Shown: piece by piece, positions 1-6,882 of the stretch
Numbering within the stretch: the first letter of the stretch is position 1
Layout: the number at the start of each line of letters is the position of its first letter
Assembly: GCA_002728035.1 (NCBI GenBank)
Contig: PBUZ01000077.1
Coordinates: 31,446-40,160, forward strand
DNA length: 8,715 nucleotides
From: Methanobacteriota archaeon
GTDB taxonomy: Archaea; Thermoplasmatota; Poseidoniia; Poseidoniales; Poseidoniaceae
Direction of reading: 5' to 3'
Translations under genes and position numbers: made by a program
Notes under the pieces: generated by a model
What the model was told of the DNA's origin: nothing
Seen by the model: the letters and a program-made list of their open reading frames with translations, nothing else
Databases searched by the model: none

Positions 1-137
1 GATACGCTGAGGCCTTCAACCATCAGTTGAGCACCTCGTTCGCCTCGAACATGAAGGTGGATTTCGTGTTCTGTTTGAGCAAGGCACGCGGCGACGACGC
101 TGCCCACGGAACCAACCCCGAGCACGGAAATCCTCAC
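1..137 (-). CDS. panE: Ketopantoate reductase (2-dehydropantoate 2-reductase), N-terminal part, cut by window edge
   Basis: Only the first 45 codons are visible; the gene continues past the left edge. The translation is a Rossmann-fold start: a beta strand (MRISVLGVG) running into the dinucleotide motif G7-x-G9-x-x-G12, then a helix, a second strand and R31-G-E. This is the typical opening of the ApbA/PanE family, which reduces 2-dehydropantoate to pantoate with NADPH for coenzyme A synthesis in the cytoplasm. R31 sits where Escherichia coli PanE has the arginine that binds the NADPH 2'-phosphate (recalled from the family), so NADPH use is likely. The start is GTG at 137; no ATG is available in frame and a GAGG lies 8 nt upstream. 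It begins 10 nt after the preceding gene's stop, so it is probably co-transcribed with the ATP synthase operon. Another NADPH-dependent dehydrogenase with the same fold cannot be excluded without the C-terminal domain. Confidence 0.8.
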   Translation of the reverse strand, partial: MRISVLGVGSVGSVVAACLAQTEHEIHLHVRGERGAQLMVEGLSV

Positions 138-140
138 GCC

Positions 141-150
141 ATCATCCTCA
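141..150 (-). promoter_or_regulatory. Ribosome binding site of panE, overlapping the upstream stop codon
   Basis: On the minus strand this reads TGAGGATGAT. GAGG pairs with the archaeal anti-Shine-Dalgarno sequence and lies 8 nt before the GTG at 137. Its first bases are the TGA stop of the preceding gene, so termination and re-initiation share sequence. The ATG within it (142-140) is followed at once by GCG TGA and is not a usable start, which supports GTG 137. Confidence 0.55.
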
Positions 151-2757
151 CAAATAACTTGCCAAATGGAGCACAACAGTACCCGATTCTAGACTGACCC
201 ACATTGTGGCAAGCGGTGTTGAAGGGGGCGTAAACGACAAACTGGTGTTCCCCGGTGCCAAAGCCTCCCCGTCCCAATTATGACCCCATTCCTCACCAAA
301 ACTGCCTTCTCGGGACAACCTGAAGGGGACGGATGAATTGCTCGGATTGTAAAACGTGAGGTCCGCCATCCCGTCGTTGAGCAACGTACCGTTGGCAGCG
401 ATGGCCCATGGCGTCGACCAAAACCGCGTGGTCGTGTTCATCCATGTCACCATGAGTTCTGGGCCTTCAACAACGGTGAAGTCGTACGTAGGATACGGTG
501 AAAACGGATCGTTGCACACGGATACGTTTGTTCCATCTGCAAGAAGCAGGGTGAGGTTTTGGCTTGCCTCGACAACGGGCAATTGCGCAGAGGAACGAAT
601 GGTTGTATCCCATATCCATTCACCCTCAAGCGGCCGAAGAGGCGTGCTGATGCTGGGATTGATGGGGCACACCTGCTCCCCCGTTTGCAGCATACCTCCT
701 TCGCTGAGCAAGGCCCCCCAACCCCGTTCATCACCGCTTTGAATCACCCACCCTGAATCTGGAACATGGGCGACGAGCGACCTTCTTGGTGGTTGCAATG
801 GCGTGAAGGTGTGGTTGTTGAGACGGAGAGTGGCCATCGAGGATTCGAACACCAATGGGTCGAGCCCATTGAGGCACAATTCTTTGGGTACTTCCGAGAG
901 GTTCGCTTCCATGCCAGCCTCGCCATCAAGTTGGACAAGCGAGGTCTGAACGGTGGACAAGGAAGAGGCGCCGACCTCCACCTCAAGCCATGAGGAATCA
1001 AGCAAACTTCCATGGAGTTCAATGCAACGACTTACCTGAGTGCCTGAGAATCGGTCGTACCACTGCTCTGCGGGCACCACTTCGAGGGCGGGCCGCACTT
1101 GGACAACCTGTGTCTGGTAGTCATCGTTCATCTCAACAACAAAGGTCAGGTTGGAGATGACGGGCGAGGTTGATGCATTCCAGGTCAAATTGAGCCAGAA
1201 AAACGCCGTCCTTCCTGGCAACAACATGGAACCACAACCCTCGCCATCGATGGTTCGCTGATCTTCTCCATCGCAGTTCCATTCCATTTTCCAATCATGG
1301 CCTTGATGAGCAAACACTGCATTGACGGCGTAAGGCTGCTCGAGAGCAGATGGATTGTTGACGAGGATTTTGTTGTGAGAGTGCCAAGAACCGTCCTCTT
1401 GCAACACGGCGGGATGGACCCCTTCGATCTCGAACGTCATCGAGTCGTCCCATGTTGTTTCATGAACGACCGGCTGGCTGGCTGGTAACAGAAGGACAAA
1501 CACAACAAGCAACATCATGCCCATCCTTCGGTGGTCGTCCTCGGAAAGCCCGGTGGTTTCGTTGAGTATCAGTGGGATACGGAGATCACTACCAAAGAAG
1601 AACAGCAGGGGAAGCAACAGGGCGAAGACGAGGAACCACAAGGAGAAATTCTCGAACACGCCAAAGACGAATGCTGAGAACAACATGATGACCATGATCA
1701 GGCTTTGCGTGCTGGAACTGCGCGCCTCGAGCATACCCATTCGAGCGATCATTAACCTGCCACCTGGGAAGGTCGGTATTGGGAGCAATGAAATCCAGGC
1801 AAACAGCATCAGCATACCACCCGCATGAACGAATGGATGCGCCCAAAGCAAACGAATGAGGGCATCGTTTGAAATGAATTCCGTAGCGATGAGGCTCAGA
1901 AAGAGCGGAGCATCCGTGACCAAAGGCATGGTGGAATTTTCAAGATACTCGGGCGTCATGTTCAGCCCCAAGAGGAACAGGACCATGCCCGAAACCCCGA
2001 GCACAACCGGCACACTGAGCGCAGTGTATCCCAACGATGCGCGGTCAGGCCATGGGCGGGCATCCATGCGCGGCATGGTGGGAATCAACAGGATGCCGAA
2101 AGGCCAAAACAGCCAACTGGAGGGGAATAGTCCCAGCGCATAAAGCGCGATCGTGACATCGGGCACCGGCACGAGATGACCACTACGCACGCCGAATTGT
2201 TGCGCAACCTTTCGCTGAATTGACGAAGCGATGAACAGAAGGAAGATGACGGGGAGGGCGTACCCCAGCACCGCATCAAGAAATCCCGATTGGTGAAACC
2301 AACCGCCCTCTGGTCGGACAGAAGACATCCACACATCACCCGCAAGTGTGAGCGTGAAAAAGGAAAGGAACCAGAACACGATCAAGCTGTTTGGACGAGG
2401 GAATTGACGTTCAGGTCTCGGGAAAACGGTCATGGCCCATCCCTGCTCATCGCGGGTCAGTTTCGCCATCCATCCCAACCGAGAAAGATGGGCATTCACC
2501 GCTTTCAAGTCGTCATGAACCTCAGTGGTGTGCGATTCAACGCCCCAAGAGGGCCAACGCCCACCTTTTCGACTCACAACATCGACATATGACGAGAGAA
2601 TGGATTCCAACAAATCGTGTTGGGACCAGGCCTTTTTGTGGTGGGCAAGGCCGTTGACTGTGCCTTCTTCTGACTCGGTCAATCGCTTCCCCCCAACATA
2701 CGGTACGACCCATCCTCCATGAATCCCTCGTTGTGGGACAGGAGGGGAAAACCTCAC
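148..2757 (-). CDS. Catalytically dead site-2-protease-like (M50/EGY-type) membrane protein with large extracytoplasmic domain
   Basis: 869 residues. A soluble N-terminal region (about 40-120) ends in a strand and PRP before the first membrane helix, as in EGY-type archaeal site-2 proteases. About eight or nine membrane segments follow (roughly 123-142, 160-178, 200-226, 246-265, 283-326, 351-389, 411-427). The helix that should hold HExxH reads ASSIQ (177-181) in front of a conserved-looking RKVAQQFGV, and the LLPxxxLDGG motif reads LLPIPTFPGG (324-333), with P331 in place of the metal-binding Asp. All three zinc ligands are therefore absent. Residues about 432-869 are beta-rich and probably outside the cell: they hold all six cysteines (495, 508, 578, 628, 697, 748) and about eleven N-x-S/T sequons. 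The start is uncertain: GTG at 2757 overlaps the subunit D stop and has no clear Shine-Dalgarno; TTG at 2682 (844 residues) is the alternative. Function unknown; a scaffold or chaperone role is only a guess. Confidence 0.8.
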   Translation of the reverse strand: MRFSPPVPQRGIHGGWVVPYVGGKRLTESEEGTVNGLAHHKKAWSQHDLLESILSSYVDVVSRKGGRWPSWGVESHTTEVHDDLKAVNAHLSRLGWMAKLTRDEQGWAMTVFPRPERQFPRPNSLIVFWFLSFFTLTLAGDVWMSSVRPEGGWFHQSGFLDAVLGYALPVIFLLFIASSIQRKVAQQFGVRSGHLVPVPDVTIALYALGLFPSSWLFWPFGILLIPTMPRMDARPWPDRASLGYTALSVPVVLGVSGMVLFLLGLNMTPEYLENSTMPLVTDAPLFLSLIATEFISNDALIRLLWAHPFVHAGGMLMLFAWISLLPIPTFPGGRLMIARMGMLEARSSSTQSLIMVIMLFSAFVFGVFENFSLWFLVFALLLPLLFFFGSDLRIPLILNETTGLSEDDHRRMGMMLLVVFVLLLPASQPVVHETTWDDSMTFEIEGVHPAVLQEDGSWHSHNKILVNNPSALEQPYAVNAVFAHQGHDWKMEWNCDGEDQRTIDGEGCGSMLLPGRTAFFWLNLTWNASTSPVISNLTFVVEMNDDYQTQVVQVRPALEVVPAEQWYDRFSGTQVSRCIELHGSLLDSSWLEVEVGASSLSTVQTSLVQLDGEAGMEANLSEVPKELCLNGLDPLVFESSMATLRLNNHTFTPLQPPRRSLVAHVPDSGWVIQSGDERGWGALLSEGGMLQTGEQVCPINPSISTPLRPLEGEWIWDTTIRSSAQLPVVEASQNLTLLLADGTNVSVCNDPFSPYPTYDFTVVEGPELMVTWMNTTTRFWSTPWAIAANGTLLNDGMADLTFYNPSNSSVPFRLSREGSFGEEWGHNWDGEALAPGNTSLSFTPPSTPLATMWVSLESGTVVLHLASYL
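244..357 (-). other. Internal domain repeat, copy 2 (residues 801-838 of the pseudo-protease)
   Basis: This is the second occurrence of N-P-S (804-806), G821-x-x-W824-x-x-x-W828 and P-G-x-T (835-838). The spacing from N-P-S to the second Trp is 24 residues, against 25 in copy 1. It lacks the cysteine-bracketed insertion. It probably marks a second beta-sandwich domain of the same kind at the C-terminal end. Confidence 0.5.
1207..1368 (-). other. Internal domain repeat, copy 1 (residues 464-517 of the pseudo-protease)
   Basis: This segment runs from an N-P-S (468-470) through G486-x-x-W489-x-x-x-W493 to L-P-G-x-T (513-517). The same series of landmarks recurs near the protein's C-terminus. 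Between W493 and the PG this copy has about 14 extra residues bracketed by C495 and C508, which looks like a disulfide-closed hairpin inserted into a beta-sandwich loop. The domain type was not identified. Confidence 0.5.
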
Positions 2758-3371
2758 TTGTTCTTGAAACGCTTGAGGCGGAACGTCTCTTCGCGCTCCA
2801 TTTCTTCGAGACGCAATTGAATGAACACCTTGGCCTCTTCAAGTTCAGGGATCACCTTAAACTCGAGAGCATTGACACGTCGCTTCGTCGCTTCGATTTC
2901 AGCAAGCAAGCGCTTGAGGGTCGCTTCCATTTCGGAGGCTTTGACGATTTTTTCAATGAGCTCGCTGAATGAATCACTGGCCTCGTCGATGTAGGGTGAA
3001 GAACCAATGAAACCGATGCCACGCTCGGCGAAGGTGGACTTCAAGTTGCTACCGCTTACGCTCGGGACAACGACACCCATGATGTTACGTCGCTCAACCT
3101 CAACTTCGGGGTGGGCTGAGTTGGCAATGGCGGCAGCGCGGACGGCAAGGCCGCCTTCGATGGCATTTGCCAAATCAATCCGAGTTTTTGCGAGACGATA
3201 CGCTTCGGTCAAGTCTCGCTTGGCCTCGATCATTTCGGACAGCAGTGTACGGAATTCGTGAAACAAGCCGTCTCGCTTCATTTTGAGCAACTTGTAACCG
3301 TTCTTCGTTTGCTTAATTCGACCCTTGAGTTTGATGAGTTCACTACGGGTTGGTTTGATGTCCAATGCCAT
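2754..3371 (-). CDS. atpD: A-type ATP synthase subunit D (central rotor stalk)
   Basis: 205 residues, close to the usual length of about 210. Subunit D forms the long coiled-coil shaft that turns inside the A3B3 head and transmits torque between the membrane ring and the catalytic sites. The N-terminal helix begins with the family signature IKPTRSELIKLKGRIK (5-20) and continues through G25-YKLLKMKRDGL. A glycine-rich middle section (about 98-125) separates it from the C-terminal helix, which carries the signature RRVNALE (164-170) and ends in a basic tail, FRLKRFKNK. Both long helices have heptad-like hydrophobic spacing. The ATG at 3371 is preceded by the best Shine-Dalgarno in the window. 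It lies 36 nt after subunit B and its TGA overlaps the GTG of the next gene. In bacterial naming the same protein is NtpD. Confidence 0.97.
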   Translation of the reverse strand: MALDIKPTRSELIKLKGRIKQTKNGYKLLKMKRDGLFHEFRTLLSEMIEAKRDLTEAYRLAKTRIDLANAIEGGLAVRAAAIANSAHPEVEVERRNIMGVVVPSVSGSNLKSTFAERGIGFIGSSPYIDEASDSFSELIEKIVKASEMEATLKRLLAEIEATKRRVNALEFKVIPELEEAKVFIQLRLEEMEREETFRLKRFKNK

Positions 3372-3377
3372 GTTTTC

Positions 3378-3387
3378 TCACCTCCTC
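3378..3387 (-). promoter_or_regulatory. Ribosome binding site of subunit D (near-perfect Shine-Dalgarno)
   Basis: Reads GAGGAGGTGA on the minus strand, complementary over almost its whole length to the archaeal 16S 3' end (ACCUCCU region). The gap to the ATG at 3371 is 6 nt. It is the longest match in this operon, although D is present as one copy per enzyme. Confidence 0.85.
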
Positions 3388-3407
3388 AACTTCAATCTGC
3401 TCAAGGT

Positions 3408-4787
3408 TCACTCGCGGTTGTCCGGGTGGTACTTGTTGATGAGTTCCTCGTCAAGACGCACGAGGTACTTCGTGTCGATGTTCGCCATGAGGTGCCAGCA
3501 AAGGTCGAGCGTCTCGTCGATGGTCCGGTCTTCGTCGCGGGATTGACGAAGGAACTTGTCTTCAAAGACACCTGAGAAGTCCAAGAGTTGCTTGTCACGC
3601 TCGTTGAGGGCGTCCTCACCGACGATGGCAACCAATCCACGGAGTTCACGGCCCTGGGCGTATGCAGCGTACATTTGGTCGCTGACCTTCTTGTGGTCAT
3701 CACGGGTGGTCTTTTCGCCGATACAGGAACCCATCAGACGGGACAGCGACGGAAGAACGTTGATCGGCGGATAGATACCCTGTTGGTGCAATTCACGACT
3801 GATAACAATCTGACCTTCCGTGATGTATCCCGAGAGATCGGGAATCGGGTGCGTGATGTCGTCACCAGGCATGGTTAGGATTGGGAATTGGGTGATGGAC
3901 CCTTTCTTGCCCTTCACAATACCTGCACGCTCGTAGAGCATGGCCAAGTCGGTGTACATGTACCCAGGGTAACCACGGCGTCCGGGGACTTCTTCACGGG
4001 CTGCACCAATTTGACGAAGTGCGTCACAGTAGTTGGTCATGTCCGTGTAGATGACCAGTACGTGGTAATCCTTCTCGAATGCCAAGTACTCGGCAGCGGT
4101 GAGTGCCAAACGAGGTGTAATGATTCGCTCAACGGCAGGATCGTCTGCAAGGTTAACGAACAACACAGCGTTTTCCAAAGCACCTGTGCGCTCAAGGTCG
4201 GAACGGAAGAAGTTGTATTCTTCTGCCGTGATACCCATGGCACAGAACACGACAATGAACTCTTCATCGGAATCCTTGAGCTTGGCTTGGCGGGCAATTT
4301 GCAACGCGATGTCGTTGTGCGGCAAACCGGATGCTGAAAAGATCGGCAATTTCTGGCCGCGGACGAGCGTGGTACAGCAGTCAATCGCTGAAATACCCGT
4401 TTGGATGAAATCGTGCGGGGACTGTCGGCTGTAGGGGTTGATGGCTGCACCGATAATGTCGGCTTTCTCATCAGCGACAATTTCGGGGCCTCCGTCACGT
4501 GGCCGGCCAGCGCCATCGAGAATACGACCGACGAGGTCCGTGCTCACAGGGAGTTTGAACACATCACCCATGAAGGTGACACCGGTGTCTCGGTTGATTT
4601 TGGCCGTTCCTTCAAACACCTGGACGATCACAAGGTCGTCGGAGGTGTCAAGCACTTGTCCGTTCTTGATCTCTCCGTTGGACAACCGCAGGGTAACGAT
4701 TTCACCAAAGGCAACAGGTTCAGTTTTGTTCAAAAAGACCAGCGGGCCTTTGACGTCGGTAATGGTTCGGTATTCTTTTCCAGTCAT
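3408..4787 (-). CDS. atpB: A-type ATP synthase subunit B (non-catalytic nucleotide-binding subunit)
   Basis: 459 residues with the start chosen here, the usual length. Three B subunits alternate with three A subunits in the head and complete the catalytic sites. Visible landmarks are an N-terminal beta-barrel (about 1-75), IQTGISAID (128-136) leading to [10 protein letters not shown], a degenerate P-loop SASGLPHN (151-158) without the Walker lysine, MGIT (184-187), [14 protein letters not shown] (245-258), [13 protein letters not shown] (270-282), and PSLSRLM (346-352), whose R350 is the arginine finger reaching into the A-subunit site. The reading frame is open back to 4820 (MPWRQ...), but ATG 4787 is preferred: GGAGAGG ends 6 nt before it, whereas ATG 4793 would abut that motif. 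The gap to subunit A is 13 nt. The cysteine pair C137-C138 replaces the Gly-containing residues usual after IQTGISAID. Confidence 0.97.
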   Translation of the reverse strand: MTGKEYRTITDVKGPLVFLNKTEPVAFGEIVTLRLSNGEIKNGQVLDTSDDLVIVQVFEGTAKINRDTGVTFMGDVFKLPVSTDLVGRILDGAGRPRDGGPEIVADEKADIIGAAINPYSRQSPHDFIQTGISAIDCCTTLVRGQKLPIFSASGLPHNDIALQIARQAKLKDSDEEFIVVFCAMGITAEEYNFFRSDLERTGALENAVLFVNLADDPAVERIITPRLALTAAEYLAFEKDYHVLVIYTDMTNYCDALRQIGAAREEVPGRRGYPGYMYTDLAMLYERAGIVKGKKGSITQFPILTMPGDDITHPIPDLSGYITEGQIVISRELHQQGIYPPINVLPSLSRLMGSCIGEKTTRDDHKKVSDQMYAAYAQGRELRGLVAIVGEDALNERDKQLLDFSGVFEDKFLRQSRDEDRTIDETLDLCWHLMANIDTKYLVRLDEELINKYHPDNRE

Positions 4788-4793
4788 CTTCAT

Positions 4794-4800
4794 CCTCTCC
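4794..4800 (-). promoter_or_regulatory. Ribosome binding site that sets the subunit B start
   Basis: Reads GGAGAGG on the minus strand directly after the TGA of subunit A (TGAGGAGAGG). Its GAGG ends 6 nt before ATG 4787, while ATG 4793 follows it with no gap. The frame-extended start at 4820 would place translation inside the end of A without a matching motif. Confidence 0.7.
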
Positions 4801-6540
4801 TCAGTTTGCCTCCACGGCATTGGCGATTTGTTCGGTCATCTCCTTGACCATGGCATCGATTCGCTCAAGGTAGCCTTCTTCGAATCGACCACGCATCAAG
4901 TTCGAGCGTGCAGGAACGTTCACGACATCGTTGAGCAAGGCTCCGTCTGCCATGGCGGACTTGGCTGATTCCTGGAAGGAAAGAATGGCCTTTGCCATCT
5001 CGTATTGCAACTTGATGTCGCAGTAGGCGTCAACCGGGTCAAAGCCGTTCTGTTGCAGGAAGAACTCACGAATCATACGTGCAACTTCAAGCGTCAGTTG
5101 TTGGTCGACAGGAAGTGCATCGGAACCGACCAGCTGGACGATTTCCTGCAATTCTGCCTCAACCTGAAGCAATCCGCTGATTTGGGTACGAATCTCAGGG
5201 AAATCCTGAGCGATGTTGTCTCGGAACCACTGATCCAAACTCTGCGGGTAGAGCGAGTAGGAGTTCAGCCAGTTGATGGCTGGGAAGTGGCGTTGTCGAG
5301 CCAGACCAGCATCGAGACCCCAGAACACCTTCACGATACGGAGCGTACCTTGAGAAACAGGCTCTGAAATGTCACCACCTGGTGGACTCACTGCACCGAT
5401 AACGGTGACGGACCCGTCGTCGCCGTTGAGCGTTTCAACACGACCGGCTCGTTCGTAGAATTCGGCGATTCGGGAGGAGAGGTACGCAGGGTAACCTTCC
5501 TCACCGGGCATCTCTTCAAGTCGGGATGAAATCTCACGCATGGCCTCTGCCCAACGGGAGGTTGAGTCGGCCATGAGAGCCACGTCGTAGCCCATGTCAC
5601 GGAAATATTCAGCGATGGTGATTCCGGTGTACACCGAAGCCTCACGGGCAGCCACAGGCATGTTGGAGGTGTTGGCGATCATGACCGTTCGGTTCATGAG
5701 CGGCTTTCCGGTGTTCGGGTCGATCAGGTGAGGGAACTCGTCCAACACTTCGGTCATCTCGTTCCCGCGCTCACCGCAACCGATGTAAACGACGAGTTGG
5801 GCGTCGGAATACTTGGCGAGGGATTGCTGGGTAACGGTCTTTCCAGAACCGAAGGGACCAGGGATACCAGCGGCACCGCCCTTGGCGAGGGGGAACAGGA
5901 AGTCTAGAATACGCATACCGGTCACGAGTGGAGTGTCTGGAGCGTACTTCTGGGTGTAAGGACGAGGTGTTCGTACAGGCCACTTCTGCATCATCTGCAA
6001 CTCGGTGCCGTCTTCGAGGACACACACCGTCTGCGTGACATTGAAGTCGCCGGATTCGATGGACTTGACCTTACCGCCCTTGCCGGGAGGAACCATGATC
6101 TTGTGGACGATGGTTTCGGTTTCTTGGACGTGTCCGATGACTTGGCCGCTGACCACTTCATCGCCCTTGGCAACTTGAGGCTCAAAAGTCCAGACCTTCT
6201 CCATGTCGAAGGCGTCAGCGTCAACACCACGGGTGATGAACACACCCATGACTTCCTCGAGGGTTGCGAGAGGGCGCTGAATACCGTCGTAAATTTGGGT
6301 GAGGAGGCCGGGGCCCAACGCAACGGAAAGCGTTTCTTCGGTGTTCAACACCGGTTCACCGGGTCGAATACCTGAGGTGTCTTCGTACACTTGGATAACG
6401 GCTTTGTCGCCGTGCAGTTCAATCACTTCGCCCATCAAACCTTCATGGCCAACACGCACCACGTCATACATGGCTGCGCTCATGCCTGTGGCGGTTACGA
6501 CGGGTCCCGAAATACGGTAAATCACTCCTTCATTGCTCAT
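4801..6540 (-). CDS. atpA: A-type ATP synthase subunit A (catalytic subunit)
   Basis: 579 residues, normal for an intein-free archaeal A subunit. It hydrolyses or makes ATP in the A3B3 head on the cytoplasmic side. In order: N-terminal beta-barrel (about 1-70); the A-specific bulge or non-homologous region (about 115-190) with VPPGKGGKV (150-158); the P-loop GPFGSGKT (228-235, K234); GCGERGNE (254-261) with catalytic E257; SNMPVAARE (292-300); the Walker B strand [10 protein letters not shown] (321-330); [13 protein letters not shown] (345-357); [10 protein letters not shown] (385-394); and a helical C-terminal domain from about 440. The ATG at 6540 has AGGAGG 8 nt upstream and begins [15 protein letters not shown], the expected first strand. 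It lies 31 nt after F and 13 nt before B. No intein interrupts the P-loop, the usual insertion site in some other archaea. Confidence 0.98.
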   Translation of the reverse strand: MSNEGVIYRISGPVVTATGMSAAMYDVVRVGHEGLMGEVIELHGDKAVIQVYEDTSGIRPGEPVLNTEETLSVALGPGLLTQIYDGIQRPLATLEEVMGVFITRGVDADAFDMEKVWTFEPQVAKGDEVVSGQVIGHVQETETIVHKIMVPPGKGGKVKSIESGDFNVTQTVCVLEDGTELQMMQKWPVRTPRPYTQKYAPDTPLVTGMRILDFLFPLAKGGAAGIPGPFGSGKTVTQQSLAKYSDAQLVVYIGCGERGNEMTEVLDEFPHLIDPNTGKPLMNRTVMIANTSNMPVAAREASVYTGITIAEYFRDMGYDVALMADSTSRWAEAMREISSRLEEMPGEEGYPAYLSSRIAEFYERAGRVETLNGDDGSVTVIGAVSPPGGDISEPVSQGTLRIVKVFWGLDAGLARQRHFPAINWLNSYSLYPQSLDQWFRDNIAQDFPEIRTQISGLLQVEAELQEIVQLVGSDALPVDQQLTLEVARMIREFFLQQNGFDPVDAYCDIKLQYEMAKAILSFQESAKSAMADGALLNDVVNVPARSNLMRGRFEEGYLERIDAMVKEMTEQIANAVEAN

Positions 6541-6548
6541 TTTTTCTT

Positions 6549-6554
6549 CCTCCT
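6549..6554 (-). promoter_or_regulatory. Ribosome binding site of subunit A
   Basis: AGGAGG on the minus strand, 8 nt before ATG 6540, in a purine-rich leader (GGAGGAAGAAAAA). It lies in the 31-nt gap after subunit F. Confidence 0.75.
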
Positions 6555-6571
6555 GTTTTTTGGTTGGAACA

Positions 6572-6871
6572 TCACTTCCACAAATCGACTCCTATGGCCT
6601 TGCGAATGGTGTCTCGCAAGGTGGTGTCTTCCTCCGTACCGATGCCGAGCACCGTGGGGGAGACGGACGCCGACAACTGATCTCTCAGCCTGTCGGGCAG
6701 CGTTGCCATCACGGCGGAGTCGACCACCATGATACCAACGGACTTGTTGTTGAGTAGGGAACGAAGGACAGCATGAAGTTCATCCTCTCCTTCAGGGTTG
6801 TACAAATCGGACAGTCCAGCAAGCTGGAATCCGAGGGTGAACGCGGGTGAGCCAATGACTGCAATTTCCAT
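6572..6871 (-). CDS. atpF: A-type ATP synthase subunit F (central stalk regulatory subunit)
   Basis: 99 residues, the standard size. F is a small Rossmann-like protein that binds subunit D at the top of the rotor and helps regulate ATP turnover. The sequence starts [20 protein letters not shown], matching the family opening (IAVIGD..F.LGFRLAG). It continues with an alternating beta/alpha pattern including [11 protein letters not shown] (45-55, a central strand) and ends in [11 protein letters not shown], the family's C-terminal AIGVDL. The usual acidic residue after IAVIG is Ser-Pro here. The start at 6871 is fixed by a strong Shine-Dalgarno that contains the stop codon of subunit C. The name atpF here is the archaeal subunit F, not the F-type b subunit. 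Confidence 0.93.
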   Translation of the reverse strand: MEIAVIGSPAFTLGFQLAGLSDLYNPEGEDELHAVLRSLLNNKSVGIMVVDSAVMATLPDRLRDQLSASVSPTVLGIGTEEDTTLRDTIRKAIGVDLWK

Positions 6872-6874
6872 GGT

Positions 6875-6882
6875 ATCACCTC
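6875..6882 (-). promoter_or_regulatory. Ribosome binding site of subunit F, fused to the subunit C stop codon
   Basis: Reads GAGGTGAT on the minus strand, an 8-nt match to the archaeal anti-Shine-Dalgarno. The TGA stop of subunit C (6883-6881) overlaps its first bases, so ribosomes ending C sit on the F initiation region. GAGG lies 7 nt before ATG 6871. Confidence 0.75.

Noticed and set aside
1759..2229. Annotation of the 869-residue protein as an active M50 metalloprotease
   Set aside because: Neither HExxH nor the LDGG Asp is present, so zinc catalysis by the usual mechanism is not possible.
3372..3407. Promoter between subunits B and D
   Set aside because: The 36-nt gap is too short for a BRE/TATA plus start site and is mostly taken up by the D ribosome binding site; no TATA-like element is seen.
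4037..4516. Open frame of 159 codons on the minus strand inside subunit B
   Set aside because: It is a shifted frame within the conserved B coding sequence, with Ser/Thr/Pro-rich composition and no domain.
4788..4820. Longer subunit B beginning MPWRQTEER at 4820
   Set aside because: It would overlap the end of A and lacks a matching ribosome binding site; GGAGAGG is placed for ATG 4787 and the resulting 459 residues is the family length.
4438..4968. Open frame of 176 codons on the plus strand across the A/B junction
   Set aside because: It lies opposite two unmistakable ATP synthase genes, has no recognisable domain, and long antisense frames are common in genes of this composition.
5836..5859. 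Possible intein in the P-loop of subunit A
   Set aside because: This is the insertion site used in some archaeal A subunits, but GPFGSGKT is continuous here and the protein has the normal 579 residues.
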